Translations under genes and position numbers: made by a program
In this document: in pieces, positions 16,293-24,791 of the stretch
Layout: each line of letters starts with the position of its first letter
How positions within the stretch are numbered: the first letter of the stretch is position 1
The notes under the pieces: model-generated
What the model was told of the DNA's origin: nothing
Databases searched by the model: none
What the model saw: the letters and a program-made list of their open reading frames with translations, nothing else
DNA from: Salinirubellus salinus
GTDB taxonomy: Archaea; Halobacteriota; Halobacteria; Halobacteriales; Haloarculaceae
DNA: 64,000 bases
NCBI RefSeq assembly: GCF_025231485.1
Contig: NZ_CP104003.1
Span: 2,170,001-2,234,000 of the forward strand
Reading direction: 5' to 3'

Positions 16293-17309
16293 TCAGGGGA
16301 GCGAGACGACCGGGCAGTTGACCGTCGCCACACCCGAGGCGAGCTGTTCGGCGTCCATCGCGCTGGCGAGGTCCGAGACGGCGTCGAAGTCGGCGTTGTC
16401 GTAGACGTTCACCAGCCAGAGCGGCGAGTAGCCCTCGTCACCGGGGAGCGTGGCGAGGACGTTGTGCGTCCGGTCGCCGCCGGCCTCCGTCACGAATCCG
16501 GACGGCGGGCCGCCGCCATCCTCGCCGGGGTTCACGTTGAACGTGACCCAGATGGGCGAGACGGGGACCGACTCGCCGGCCGAGGTGAGCGGCGCCTCCG
16601 TGAACTCGAAGTAGGAGACGACCTGCCCGCGGTACCAGCCCTCGACGAGGCCGGCGTCGCCGTCACCGGCGCGCATCGACGCCGTGGACCCGTCCGGGAC
16701 GACGGGACAGTTGACGAGCGTCTCCGTCGCCGTCGTCTCGTAGCCCGCGTCCGCGATGGCCTGCCGGCTGGTCACCGTGTTGGCCTCGTAGTCCGCCGGG
16801 ACGGTCACGCGGTGGACGTGCCAGAAGTCGTTGTAGCCCTCGTCGCCCGGCACCGCGTCGACGACGTTGAGCTGGTCCTCGACTGGCGTCTCCTCGCCCT
16901 CGCGGAACAGCACGAAGATGGGTGCCGGAGCGGTCGGCTGGACGTCGAAGTTGTAGTAGGCGACGTGGCCGCCGTCGGGGCCGAGCCCCTTCGTCAGGAA
17001 CGGTCCCCCGTCGAAGTCGATGGGTTCGTTCGGCCCGGGGAGGCCGTTCTCCTCGGTGCGGACCATCAGCGTGCCGGCTGCCTCGCTGAAGCGGTCGACG
17101 GAGACACGGGGGGCCTCCATCGGCGCCATCGGTCCCTCGGTCATCGACCCGCCCTCGGTGGGAGTGGGCGTGGCCATCTCCGTGGCGGTCGGCGTGGACT
17201 CCCCACCGCCGTCGCCAGTGCTGTCGCCGCCGGTACATCCCGCGAGCAGTGCCACACCGGCGAGGCCGGTGGCCGCCACGAACCGTCGCCGCGTCGTCTG
17301 TTCGGACAT
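16293..17309 (-). CDS. Tat lipoprotein with internal duplication, DUF7482-like
   Basis: The 338-residue protein starts with a twin-arginine signal (TTRRRFVAATG) ending in a lipobox-like ALLAGC, so it is exported folded and anchored by lipid at C25. A Gly/Ser/Thr-Pro linker follows. The mature part is two copies of one domain: a PIFVLF-strand, VPGDEGYNDFWHVHRV and VNCPVVP in the first; PIWVTF, LPGDEGYSPLWLVNV and VNCPVVS in the second. The layout resembles haloarchaeal proteins labelled DUF7482. Function unknown; the paired conserved cysteines and His suggest possible ligand or metal binding. ATG chosen over a GTG one codon upstream. Confidence 0.75.
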   Translation of the reverse strand: MSEQTTRRRFVAATGLAGVALLAGCTGGDSTGDGGGESTPTATEMATPTPTEGGSMTEGPMAPMEAPRVSVDRFSEAAGTLMVRTEENGLPGPNEPIDFDGGPFLTKGLGPDGGHVAYYNFDVQPTAPAPIFVLFREGEETPVEDQLNVVDAVPGDEGYNDFWHVHRVTVPADYEANTVTSRQAIADAGYETTATETLVNCPVVPDGSTASMRAGDGDAGLVEGWYRGQVVSYFEFTEAPLTSAGESVPVSPIWVTFNVNPGEDGGGPPSGFVTEAGGDRTHNVLATLPGDEGYSPLWLVNVYDNADFDAVSDLASAMDAEQLASGVATVNCPVVSLP

Positions 17310-17434
17310 CACGGCAGACGGGACGTCGACGTGGTATATCCCGGTTTTTCGAGTTCCGGTCGGAGTCCGGCCCGAGAGCCTCTCGGCTCGGACTCGACTC
17401 CGTGCAAGATTGGCCCAGACTCCCGGCGAGACGG

Positions 17435-18514
17435 TCAGTCACTCAGTACGGACCGGTACCGCGCGCCGGCCGCGTCGTCGGCGTCGATGGCCCCCCGGAT
17501 GCGCGGCGAGAGCCAGTCGAGGTGTCGCTCGTAGACAGGCAGGCGCTCGCGCAGCGGCACGCCCGCCTCCTCGGCGATGGCCTCCAGTTCCCGCAGCGCC
17601 GGCCACGCGTAGTCGGGGTTGATGTGATCGTCCGTGACCGGCGAGACGCCACCGAGGTCGTCGACGCCACAGTCCAGCAGGTCACGCACCGGCGCGAGGT
17701 TCGGTGGCACCTGCACCGACACCTCCGGCGGGAGGACGACGCGGGCCATCGCGACCACGCGGCGCATCGCCTCCAGCGCCGGTCCTGGTTCGCTCCACCG
17801 CTCGTTCGGCGACACCGGCTGGACGATTACCTCCTGGACGTGGTCGTAGCGCTCGTGCAACTCACGGATGGCGAGCAGCGACACCGCCCGGTCGCGCCAC
17901 CCCTCGCCGATGCCGACGAGGAGACCCGTCGTGAAGGGGACCCCGAGTTCACCCGCGGTTCGGATGGTCGCGAGACGCTGGCCCGGCGACTTCGCGCGAG
18001 GGCCGCCGTGTGCCTGCACGTCGGCCGTCGTCTCCAGCATCACGCCCATCGAGGCGTTCAGGTCCGCGACCAGTTCCATCTGCTCGCGGGTCTGGTCGCC
18101 CGGATTCGAGTGGGGCAAGAGCCCGGCGTCCAGCGCGATCTCGCAGGCCTCGCGGAGGTAGCTGTGGATGGAGTCGTGGCCCCACTCGCGGAGCTGGTCG
18201 TGGACGGCGGTGTAGCGGTCGTCCGGGTCGTCGCCGAACGTGAACAGCGCCTCGGTACACCCGGCGTCGGCCCCACGCTCGACGATGGCACGGACCTCGT
18301 CGGGCGGGAGCAGACTCGCCTGCCCCGGCGGATCGTAGTAGGTGCAGTAGGTGCAGGTGTACCGGCACGCGGTCGTGAGCGGGACGAACACGTTCCGCGC
18401 GAACGAGAGCTCGGGGGCGGCGTCCACGTCAGAGGGGTCGACAGCGAGCGCTCGGTCGACGGCCGTCTCGTCGATGTCGAGCGTGACGTCGTACGCATCT
18501 GCCCCGGGAATCAC
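17435..18514 (-). CDS. cofG: FO synthase subunit 1 (7,8-didemethyl-8-hydroxy-5-deazariboflavin synthase)
   Basis: CofG closes the deazaflavin ring of FO from the CofH product using radical SAM chemistry. The 359-residue protein carries CRYTCTYC with cluster ligands C50, C54 and C57, then PPDEVRAIVERGADAGCTEALFTFGDDP and LLPHSNPGD, both hallmarks of CofG. The start codon is GTG. A TATA-like box (GTTTTAG) is centred 28 bases upstream, so the message is probably leaderless. It is followed at 120 bases by the lipoprotein gene and preceded by a structured intergenic region and cofC. Confidence 0.92.
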   Translation of the reverse strand: MIPGADAYDVTLDIDETAVDRALAVDPSDVDAAPELSFARNVFVPLTTACRYTCTYCTYYDPPGQASLLPPDEVRAIVERGADAGCTEALFTFGDDPDDRYTAVHDQLREWGHDSIHSYLREACEIALDAGLLPHSNPGDQTREQMELVADLNASMGVMLETTADVQAHGGPRAKSPGQRLATIRTAGELGVPFTTGLLVGIGEGWRDRAVSLLAIRELHERYDHVQEVIVQPVSPNERWSEPGPALEAMRRVVAMARVVLPPEVSVQVPPNLAPVRDLLDCGVDDLGGVSPVTDDHINPDYAWPALRELEAIAEEAGVPLRERLPVYERHLDWLSPRIRGAIDADDAAGARYRSVLSD

Positions 18515-18538
18515 GGCCGTCGCTCGGAGGCGAAGGCA

Positions 18539-18546
18539 CTAAAACG
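18539..18546 (-). promoter_or_regulatory. TATA-like box of cofG
   Basis: CGTTTTAG on the minus strand is centred about 28 bases before the GTG of cofG, as expected for leaderless transcription. Confidence 0.55.
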
Positions 18547-18599
18547 TTGAGAGCGGCGACCGTGCAGTGCGGGACCCCGACGCAGGTGCCTCTGGTAGC

Positions 18600-18663
18600 G
18601 GGGGGTGGCCCGGGACTCGACCAGGGTGCCCTAGAACGCTGGCTTCCGGGCTCTCACCGCCCA
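18600..18663 (+). ncRNA. Candidate structured RNA in the cofG-cofC gap
   Basis: The 260-base gap between cofG and cofC holds a strong nested inverted repeat. An outer helix can form between 18600-18606 and 18656-18662 (six of seven pairs), a middle helix GCCCGGGA / TTCCGGGC between 18608-18615 and 18644-18651, and an inner helix CCAG / CTGG between 18621-18624 and 18639-18642. The apical loop holds GGGTGCCC. A GC hairpin followed by TTTT (about 18665-18689) lies downstream on the plus strand. It is not a tRNA: it is too short and has no proper T-loop. Transcription and strand are unproven. Confidence 0.3.
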
Positions 18664-18702
18664 CGCGCGAGTCGCCCCCGCGCGCTTTTCAGTTCTCGCC
18701 CG

Positions 18703-18760
18703 AAGGTCAAAAATCCCGCTATCGAATCGACGGCAGACTCCCTCGGGAGGGTGACGGCCC
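18703..18760 (-). terminator. Likely terminator after cofC
   Basis: Downstream of cofC on the minus strand, the short GC inverted repeat CCCTCCCGAGGG is followed about 30 bases later by ATTTTTGA. T-rich tracts of this kind end archaeal transcripts; the strength is a guess. Confidence 0.35.
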
Positions 18761-18775
18761 CCACCCGAGTCGAGT

Positions 18776-19390
18776 TCAGCCCTCGCGTTCGGTCCGGACG
18801 CGGCCGTCACCGGTCACGAGCTCGAACCCCGCGTCGGCGAGCCACCGCGCCGCCCGGCCCTCCGAGTGGAGCAGGACCTCCACGAGGTCCGCGGGGTCGT
18901 CCACGTCCGTGGCGAGTCGGAACGAGTCCACCTCGGCCGTCGACGCCCCCACCTCGGCGGCCGTCTCCCGGTGGTCACGGACCGAGGCTCCGTGGTAGTC
19001 CACCCGGAACTCGGGGTGGCGGACGACCAGCGCGTTCGTCCCGCCGCCGCGGCCGGGGGCGAGCACCACGTCGCCGACGGTCCCGAACAGCCGTTCGAGA
19101 GCCACGGGCGTCGCCAGCGCGAGGTCCGCCATGACCACCGCGAGCGGCGCCTCGGCGGCGTCGAGTCGTGCGTTCACCGCCGCGGTGAGAGGTCGGTCGT
19201 CGACGGCGACCGGGACGGGACACTCAACGGGGCCGGTGGCGAGGACGGTGGGGTCGGCGTCGGTCGCGGCGAGGGCGTCCAGCACGTCCCCGAGCATCTC
19301 GGCGGCGAACGCGCGTCGCTCCTCGGGGGTGAGGACGGGGGCGAGCCGGGAGTTGGGGTCCTGCGCGTCGAACGGGACGAGGACCTCCAT
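18776..19390 (-). CDS. cofC: 2-phospho-L-lactate (or phosphoenolpyruvate) guanylyltransferase
   Basis: CofC activates 2-phospho-L-lactate (PEP in some lineages) with GTP for transfer to FO in F420 synthesis. The 204-residue protein is a nucleotidyltransferase-fold enzyme starting [20 protein letters not shown], followed by the [11 protein letters not shown] strand and the [13 protein letters not shown] loop (about 119-131), which are distinctive of CofC. Its ATG overlaps the stop of the upstream membrane-protein gene (TGATG), and that gene overlaps cetZ, so cofC is the third gene of the cetZ operon. Confidence 0.9.
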   Translation of the reverse strand: MEVLVPFDAQDPNSRLAPVLTPEERRAFAAEMLGDVLDALAATDADPTVLATGPVECPVPVAVDDRPLTAAVNARLDAAEAPLAVVMADLALATPVALERLFGTVGDVVLAPGRGGGTNALVVRHPEFRVDYHGASVRDHRETAAEVGASTAEVDSFRLATDVDDPADLVEVLLHSEGRAARWLADAGFELVTGDGRVRTEREG

Positions 19391-20163
19391 CAGCTCAGGG
19401 GGTCGCTCGGGCCGGACCGACCGCGCAGGTAGAGCACGCCACCCACCACCGCCACGAGGGCGACGACGCCGAGGGCCCCGTAGAGGAGGAGCTGCGTGGT
19501 CTGGCTGGACTGCTGGGACTGCCGGGCGGTCGCCTCGGCGTCCTCGGCGAGGTCCGTCGCCAGTTCGAAGTCGCCGGTGCCGTAGGCGCGGATGGCCCGG
19601 TCCAGCTGTTCTTCGGACTGTTCGCTGTTCGTGTCGGCGACGACCGCGTCGGCCGCGTCGATGGCCTCGCGGGCCTCGGCGGACGCCTCGGTGTAGTGGA
19701 CGACGTCCCACGTGTCCACCGTGTTCACGTTGTCACCGACCACCTTCGCCAGCCGCGCGAACTCGAAGGACTGCGCCGGGTCGTAGGTGAAGTTCTCGAC
19801 CGCGGGGGCCTCGCCGGTCACGCGCACCTCGACGCGTTCGACGTTGTCGGCGGCGGAGACGGTCGTCTCGAACGACGACCCCGAGAACGTCTCGGAGGTG
19901 GTGTCGCCGTTCAGCTGGACGAAGCGGACCCGCCAGTTCGCGGCTTCCAGTTCCGTCTGGCCGCGGAGCGTGAACTCCTGCGTCCCGTCCTCGTAGAGGT
20001 CGTTCAGCGTGAACGACGCCCGACGCTCCTCGCCGACCTGCTGACGGTTCGGCACGCCGTCGGCGGAGGCCGAGATGGCCGCGACGGGGACGGCGACGAG
20101 CGACGCGACGAGCAGCAGTGCGAGGGTCGATACGAGGAGGTCAGAACAGCGGTTCCAGCTCAT
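19390..20163 (-). CDS. Exported single-pass membrane protein encoded between cetZ and cofC
   Basis: No family of known function was recognised. The 257-residue protein has a signal peptide (hydrophobic stretch about 9-33), an extracytoplasmic beta-rich region to about 150, an alpha-helical acidic region with [17 protein letters not shown], and then a C-terminal membrane helix (about 225-247) and a short basic tail. This resembles a type I surface protein. The ATG overlaps the end of cetZ by 23 bases and the stop overlaps cofC, so translation is likely coupled to both. The position suggests a membrane-facing partner of CetZ, though this is inference. Confidence 0.7.
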   Translation of the reverse strand: MSWNRCSDLLVSTLALLLVASLVAVPVAAISASADGVPNRQQVGEERRASFTLNDLYEDGTQEFTLRGQTELEAANWRVRFVQLNGDTTSETFSGSSFETTVSAADNVERVEVRVTGEAPAVENFTYDPAQSFEFARLAKVVGDNVNTVDTWDVVHYTEASAEAREAIDAADAVVADTNSEQSEEQLDRAIRAYGTGDFELATDLAEDAEATARQSQQSSQTTQLLLYGALGVVALVAVVGGVLYLRGRSGPSDPLS

Positions 20164-21319
20164 CCTCGTCGTCTTCGACCAACCGCTGTAAGTTCGCTTC
20201 GGATGCGTCCCGAAGCTCCTCGATGTTCTCCTGGGCCTCGATGGCCACCTGCTGGAGCTCCTTGATGCGCGGCACGTTCGTCACACCCGAGAGCAGGACG
20301 ACCCCGGCGACGTACCGGGAGTTCGAGACGGGGTAGTCCCCACCGCGGACCTCCATCGAGCCGGTCTGCTCCTCGAGCCACTTCCGCCCGCGCTCTATCC
20401 CCTTCCGGTTGAGGTACTTCGGCGGGCCGGACATGACGAGCAGGGCACGCTCCGTACCCGAGACCTCACAGGGGAGCGTCAGCCGCCCGAGCGTGGCCTT
20501 CCGGACGAGACTCGTGATGCGGTTGGTGGTCGTCGCGGCGTCGACCTCCTCCTCGTCGCCCCCGGTGAACCGCGAGAGCAGCCCCTTCTGCTGGGCGTCG
20601 CGCTGGAGTTCCTCGCGGGCGTAGCCCACGGTGGAGACCCCGCCGCACGCGAGCGTGTTGATGATCTCCGAAGAGTCGACGACGGACTCGGCGACCTCGC
20701 CGCCGCGTTCGACCTCGCCGGCACCGAACAGGATACCGAAGCGCCGGACGATCTCCTCGTTGATGTCGGCGTAGCCCGACTCCATCGACTCGCCGGTCTT
20801 GCGCCACGCGTCGTTGTCGAACACGAGGAGGTTGTCGACCTCGCGGACGAACGTCTGGAACGAGCGAGCGGCGTTGAGCGTGTAGATGCCACCCTCGTCG
20901 GCGCCCGGCAGGATACCCATCCCGTAGACCGGTTCGGTGTAGATGCGTTTGAGGTGTTTCGCGAGGACGGGCGCACCGCCCGACCCCGTGCCGCCACCGA
21001 GCCCGGCGATGACGAGGAACGCGTCCACCTCGTGGACCGGGATGTTGTCGATGGCACCCTGGACCTCGTCGATGTCCTCCTCCGCGACCTCGGCACCGAG
21101 TTCGTTGTCCGCACCGACCCCGTGGCCCTTCACGCGGGCCTGGCCGATGAGCACGCGCTGGTCCTCGGGCACGCGTTTCAGCCCCATCAGGTCCGCCTTC
21201 GCCGTGTTGACGGCGACGGCGGCCTTGACGATGTTGCTCCCCGTCCGTTCGTCGTACTCGAGGAACTTGTCGAGTACCTTGCCACCGGCCTGCCCGAAGC
21301 CGATCATCGCGAGTTTCAT
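20141..21319 (-). CDS. cetZ1: CetZ family tubulin-like GTPase, CetZ1-like
   Basis: CetZ proteins are archaeal tubulin-superfamily GTPases that control cell shape and motility rather than division. The 392-residue protein begins MKLAMIGFGQAGGKV and has the GTP-binding glycine loop GLGGGTGSGGAP at 107-118. The NTAKADLMGL and GHGVGADNELGAEVA segments and the highly conserved FQTFVREVDNLLVFDNDAWRKTG region also match. It closely resembles Haloferax volcanii CetZ1 (HVO_2204) as recalled. It is the first gene of the cetZ-membrane protein-cofC operon. A TATA-like AGTTTATCG lies about 38 bases upstream of the ATG. Confidence 0.92.
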   Translation of the reverse strand: MKLAMIGFGQAGGKVLDKFLEYDERTGSNIVKAAVAVNTAKADLMGLKRVPEDQRVLIGQARVKGHGVGADNELGAEVAEEDIDEVQGAIDNIPVHEVDAFLVIAGLGGGTGSGGAPVLAKHLKRIYTEPVYGMGILPGADEGGIYTLNAARSFQTFVREVDNLLVFDNDAWRKTGESMESGYADINEEIVRRFGILFGAGEVERGGEVAESVVDSSEIINTLACGGVSTVGYAREELQRDAQQKGLLSRFTGGDEEEVDAATTTNRITSLVRKATLGRLTLPCEVSGTERALLVMSGPPKYLNRKGIERGRKWLEEQTGSMEVRGGDYPVSNSRYVAGVVLLSGVTNVPRIKELQQVAIEAQENIEELRDASEANLQRLVEDDEDELEPLF

Positions 21320-21447
21320 GGGTCGGTCACTACGCTAGGCCCGTCCCGTGTTCACGATAAACTTTCGGCCAACTACGCGAACGATTCTCCACCCGTCCCG
21401 GTGGTGAAAGGAACGTCTGACCCGGCGTGACCCCGTGAGAGCGGGAC

Positions 21448-22536
21448 TCAGGCGCGTGCCCGGTCCGGCTGGGCCGCCGCGGGGTCCACGCCGAGGTACT
21501 CGGCGTACGTCGTGAGGTCCTCGGGGTCGACCCCGAACGCGTCGATGTCGTTGTGCTCGACGATGAGGTCCTTCCGGAGCGACTTCGCCTGGTCGGAACC
21601 GAGCGGTCCCCCGATGGACCCGAGCACGGAGAGCCCCACGTCCGCCAGCGCCATCGGCACCGGCACCACGCTCGTCGGCTTGTTCTCGGCCGCCCACGTG
21701 AGCCGGACGACCTCGGCGAACGACTGGACCTCCGGCCCACCCACCTCGTATATCTTCCCGACGTGGGGATTTACGTCGCCGTCGGCGTCCTCGTCGACCT
21801 CGACCTCGGTGGCTTCCTCGTCCTCCTCGCCACCCTCCTCGGTCTCGTCCTCGTCGGCCGCCTCTGCCGCGTCGTCATCGTCACCGGCGTCGCTCTCCTC
21901 GGCCGTCTCCACCCCCTCTTCCTCGCCCAGGTCGCCGGTCTCACCCTCGATGGCGTCGGCCATCAGCGGGACGAAGTCCTCGATCCACATCAGCTGGAAC
22001 TGCTGCTCGCCGCCGCCGGGCAGGGGCGTCAGGTACGGCGTCGCCACCAGTTTCGTGAACGAGCGGATCTCGTCGCCCTCGCCGAACAGGACGGTGGGGC
22101 GGAAGATGGTCCAGTCGAGGCTCGACTGCCGCACGGCCTCCTCGGCCTCCCCCTTCGATTTGAGGTAGGCGGTGTCTGCGGTCGGCGAGGCGTGGATGCC
22201 ACTCATCTGGACGAGGTGGCCGACACCGTGTTCCTCGGCCGCACGTACGCAGTTCTCCGTCCCGCCGAGGTGGACCTCGAAGTGACGCTCGTTGCCACCG
22301 CTCGGCTTGAACAGCGGCGAGAGTGCGACGAGGTTGACCACCGCGTCGCGCCCCTCGAACGCCGCCTCGATGGAGTCGTAGGCGGTCACGTCGCCGGAGA
22401 GACGCTCCACCTCGGCCGGCAGGTCGCCCTCGTCCGGGTTCCGGGAGAGCGCGGCCACCTCGTGGCCACGTTCGACCAGTTCACGACAGAGGTTCGACCC
22501 GACGAAGCCGCTCCCACCGACCACGAGTACGTTCAT
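21448..22536 (-). CDS. NAD-dependent epimerase/dehydratase, NDUFA9-like, with acidic insert
   Basis: The 362-residue protein is an atypical short-chain dehydrogenase: NAD(P)-binding GGSGFVGSNL at 8-17, then VSGDVTAYDS-type sequence, and a YLKSKGEAE substitute for the YxxxK active site at 124-132. It resembles the complex I NDUFA9-like subfamily common in archaea. Residues about 198-255 are an insert made almost wholly of Glu, Asp, Ala and Gly inside the C-terminal half, absent from ordinary relatives as recalled. A TATA-like box (TGGTTTTACG, 22561-22570) is centred 29 bases before the ATG. Substrate unknown. Confidence 0.75.
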   Translation of the reverse strand: MNVLVVGGSGFVGSNLCRELVERGHEVAALSRNPDEGDLPAEVERLSGDVTAYDSIEAAFEGRDAVVNLVALSPLFKPSGGNERHFEVHLGGTENCVRAAEEHGVGHLVQMSGIHASPTADTAYLKSKGEAEEAVRQSSLDWTIFRPTVLFGEGDEIRSFTKLVATPYLTPLPGGGEQQFQLMWIEDFVPLMADAIEGETGDLGEEEGVETAEESDAGDDDDAAEAADEDETEEGGEEDEEATEVEVDEDADGDVNPHVGKIYEVGGPEVQSFAEVVRLTWAAENKPTSVVPVPMALADVGLSVLGSIGGPLGSDQAKSLRKDLIVEHNDIDAFGVDPEDLTTYAEYLGVDPAAAQPDRARA

Positions 22537-22651
22537 GCGCGCTGATACGCCGGGCGACGACGTAAAACCACGCGTCGCGGTGGTCCTCGTCGGCTCAGCG
22601 GTTCGCGGCGACACGCACGGGCTTTAGGTTCGGGCGCCGCCGAGACCGGGT

Positions 22652-23245
22652 ATGCTCATCACGCTCGAGGGGATCGACGGCTCCGGGAAGACCACCGTCT
22701 GGGAGGCGCTCTCGGCCTCCGGGACGCTCCCCGAGGACGCCGTCTTCACCCGCGAACCGAGCGAGACGTGGTACGGGAAGAACGTCCGGCGGTCGCTCGC
22801 CGACCCCGACGCCGACACCTTCGCCGAACTCTTCCTGTTCACCGCGGACCACGCCGACCACCTCTCGCGCGTCGTCCGGCCCGCCCTCGCCGAGGGGAAG
22901 GTGGTCGTCTCGGACCGCTACTCGGACTCCCGATACGCCTATCAGGCGGCCAGTCTGGCGGGCGAACTGGAGCGGCCGATGGAGTACATCAAGGGCGTCC
23001 ACGCGCCGTTCACCCGACCGCCGGACGCGACAGTCTACCTCGACGTGCCGGCCGAGGTGGGTGCCGGCCGGGCGGGCGCGACGGACAAACTGGAGCGACG
23101 CGAGTACCTCGAACGGGTCCACGCGAACTACGAGCGTCTCATCGAGGCCGAGCCCGAGCGGTTCGTCCGGGTGGACGCCACGCAGTCGCCGGAGGCCGTC
23201 CTCGCGAGCGTGGAGGACGCACTCGAGTACGTCCTCGAGGGCTGA
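22652..23245 (+). CDS. tmk: Thymidylate kinase
   Basis: Thymidylate kinase phosphorylates dTMP to dTDP with ATP, essential for DNA synthesis. The 197-residue protein starts with the P-loop [10 protein letters not shown] (residues 6-15). It carries the dTMP-binding [11 protein letters not shown] motif (34-44), [11 protein letters not shown] (91-101) with the DRx motif, and a lid region rich in arginine ([19 protein letters not shown]). A TATA-like GCTTTAGGTT at 22621-22630 is centred 27 bases before the ATG, so the message is probably leaderless. The stop is adjacent to the convergent membrane gene. Confidence 0.92.
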   Translation: MLITLEGIDGSGKTTVWEALSASGTLPEDAVFTREPSETWYGKNVRRSLADPDADTFAELFLFTADHADHLSRVVRPALAEGKVVVSDRYSDSRYAYQAASLAGELERPMEYIKGVHAPFTRPPDATVYLDVPAEVGAGRAGATDKLERREYLERVHANYERLIEAEPERFVRVDATQSPEAVLASVEDALEYVLEG

Positions 23246-23246
23246 G

Positions 23247-23576
23247 TCAGTCGCCCGCGCGGTACTCCGCCGGCAGCTCCACGTCGTCCGGCGCGGGCAT
23301 CCAGAAGTAGTCGAACGCCACGCCGAGTGCCATCGGCAGGACGACGGTGATGCCGAAGACGAGCGCGGCGCTCCCGAGGTTCCCTCCGAGCCCGGCGATA
23401 CCGGAGAGGATGAGGACGACGACCGTGAGCACGACGGGTTCGATGAGGAGGGCGAACACCACCGGCCCCCAGTCGGTGTCGAGCCGGACGCGGAAGAACC
23501 GGGTCATGAGCGCGGCGAGCCCCGCGTTGACACCGACGATGACGAGGAGGCCCACGACGTCGACGACGGAAACCAT
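23247..23576 (-). CDS. Small three-helix membrane protein
   Basis: This 109-residue haloarchaeal protein of unknown function has three membrane helices (about 5-25, 38-62, 68-90) and an amphipathic acidic tail (FDYFWMPAPDDVELPAEYRAGD). The start MVSVVDVVGLL is favoured because the upstream frame overlaps the next gene's shadow. It is convergent with tmk, the two stops separated by one base, and divergent from the E1-alpha gene 129 bases away. Confidence 0.6.
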   Translation of the reverse strand: MVSVVDVVGLLVIVGVNAGLAALMTRFFRVRLDTDWGPVVFALLIEPVVLTVVVLILSGIAGLGGNLGSAALVFGITVVLPMALGVAFDYFWMPAPDDVELPAEYRAGD

Positions 23577-23705
23577 TGCGCCACAGTTGGGGTTCCGTGC
23601 TCTTTGCTCCTCCGCTCGATGGTGGCCCACCCTCGGGGTGCCAGCCCCTCGCTCCGGTCCCGTCCACCACAACCACTTTCGCGGGACGCGCCCACGGGTG
23701 ACGGT

Positions 23706-24752
23706 ATGCACCGGGTCATCGGCGAGCGAGACGTAGACGAGACGCCGTTCGACGAGGAGGACGCCCGCGACCTGCTCTCGGAGATGGTCAGGGCGCGCGC
23801 GTTCGACGAGCGGGCGCTCTCGCTCCAGCGGCAGGGCTGGATGTCCGGCTACCCCCCGTACCGTGGGCAGGAGGCCTCGCAGGTGGGGGCGGCGGCGGCG
23901 ATGCGCGAGGCCGACTGGCTGTTCCCGACCTACCGGTCGAACGCGATGCAGCTGGCCCGCGGGGTCCCGCCCCGCGACGTCCTGCTCTTCCGGCGCGGGT
24001 TCGCGGAGTTCAACTCGGACCACGCGGTCCGGAACTTCCCGCAGGCGGTCCCCATCGCCACGCAGTTGCTCCACGCCGTCGGCTTCGGGATGGCCGAGAA
24101 CTACGGCGCCGGCGCGATGGTCGGTGAGCGCGAGACACCCGCCGAGTCCGCCGTCGTCGCCTACCTCGGCGACGGCGCCACGAGCGAGGGTGACTTCCAC
24201 GAGGCGATGAACTTCGCGGGGGTCTTCGAGACGCCCGTGCTGTTCTTCTGCGAGAACAACGGCTGGGCCATCTCAATGCCGCGCGAACGCCAGACCGCCA
24301 GCGACTCCATCGCGGTGAAGGCCGAGGCCTACGGCTTCGAGGGCGGGCAGGTCGACGGGAACGACCCGCTCGCCGTCCGCGAGTACGTCGAGCGGGCACT
24401 CGAGCGGGTGCGGGCGGGCGAGCCGTTCCTCGTCGAGAGCCTGACCTACCGGCAGGGACCACACACGACGAGCGACGACCCCTCGCGCTACGAGGACCGG
24501 GCGGGCTACCCCGAGTGGCGGACGCGCGACCCCATCGAGCGTTACGCCGAGTACCTCCGGGAGCAGGGCGTCGTGGAGGAGGGGTTCGTCGAGGCGGCCC
24601 GAGAGGCGGCCGACGAGGAACTGAAGGCGGCCGTCGAGGCCGCGGAGGCCGAACCGACCCCCGAACCGGGGACGGTGTTCGACCACGTCTACGAGGACCT
24701 GCCGCCGCGGCTGCGTGCCCAGCGGGCCGAACTGCTGGAGCGCGTGGACTGA
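23706..24752 (+). CDS. 2-oxo acid dehydrogenase E1 alpha subunit (pyruvate/branched-chain type)
   Basis: The 348-residue protein binds thiamine diphosphate and is the alpha subunit of the E1 component that decarboxylates a 2-oxo acid. The cofactor motif is GDGATSEGDFHEAMNF...ENN, with GDG at 155-157 and NN at 184-185, and the AVPIATQLLHAVGFGMA helix is typical. The phosphorylation-loop region TYRQGPHTTSDDPSRYED near 255-272 also matches. No E1 beta, E2 or lipoyl genes lie in the window, so this is a stand-alone alpha subunit. It may pair with subunits encoded elsewhere or act with another partner. Confidence 0.85.
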   Translation: MHRVIGERDVDETPFDEEDARDLLSEMVRARAFDERALSLQRQGWMSGYPPYRGQEASQVGAAAAMREADWLFPTYRSNAMQLARGVPPRDVLLFRRGFAEFNSDHAVRNFPQAVPIATQLLHAVGFGMAENYGAGAMVGERETPAESAVVAYLGDGATSEGDFHEAMNFAGVFETPVLFFCENNGWAISMPRERQTASDSIAVKAEAYGFEGGQVDGNDPLAVREYVERALERVRAGEPFLVESLTYRQGPHTTSDDPSRYEDRAGYPEWRTRDPIERYAEYLREQGVVEEGFVEAAREAADEELKAAVEAAEAEPTPEPGTVFDHVYEDLPPRLRAQRAELLERVD

Positions 24753-24791
24753 GGGCGCCCGCGACGACCGCGGCTCCGAGCGACGGCGAGC

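Noticed and set aside
18600-18670. tRNA-like sequence on the minus strand (GGTCGAGTCCCGGGCCACC)
   Set aside because: The T-loop lacks the TTCRA pattern, the candidate acceptor strands do not pair, and the total length does not fit a cloverleaf. It was kept only as a candidate structured RNA.
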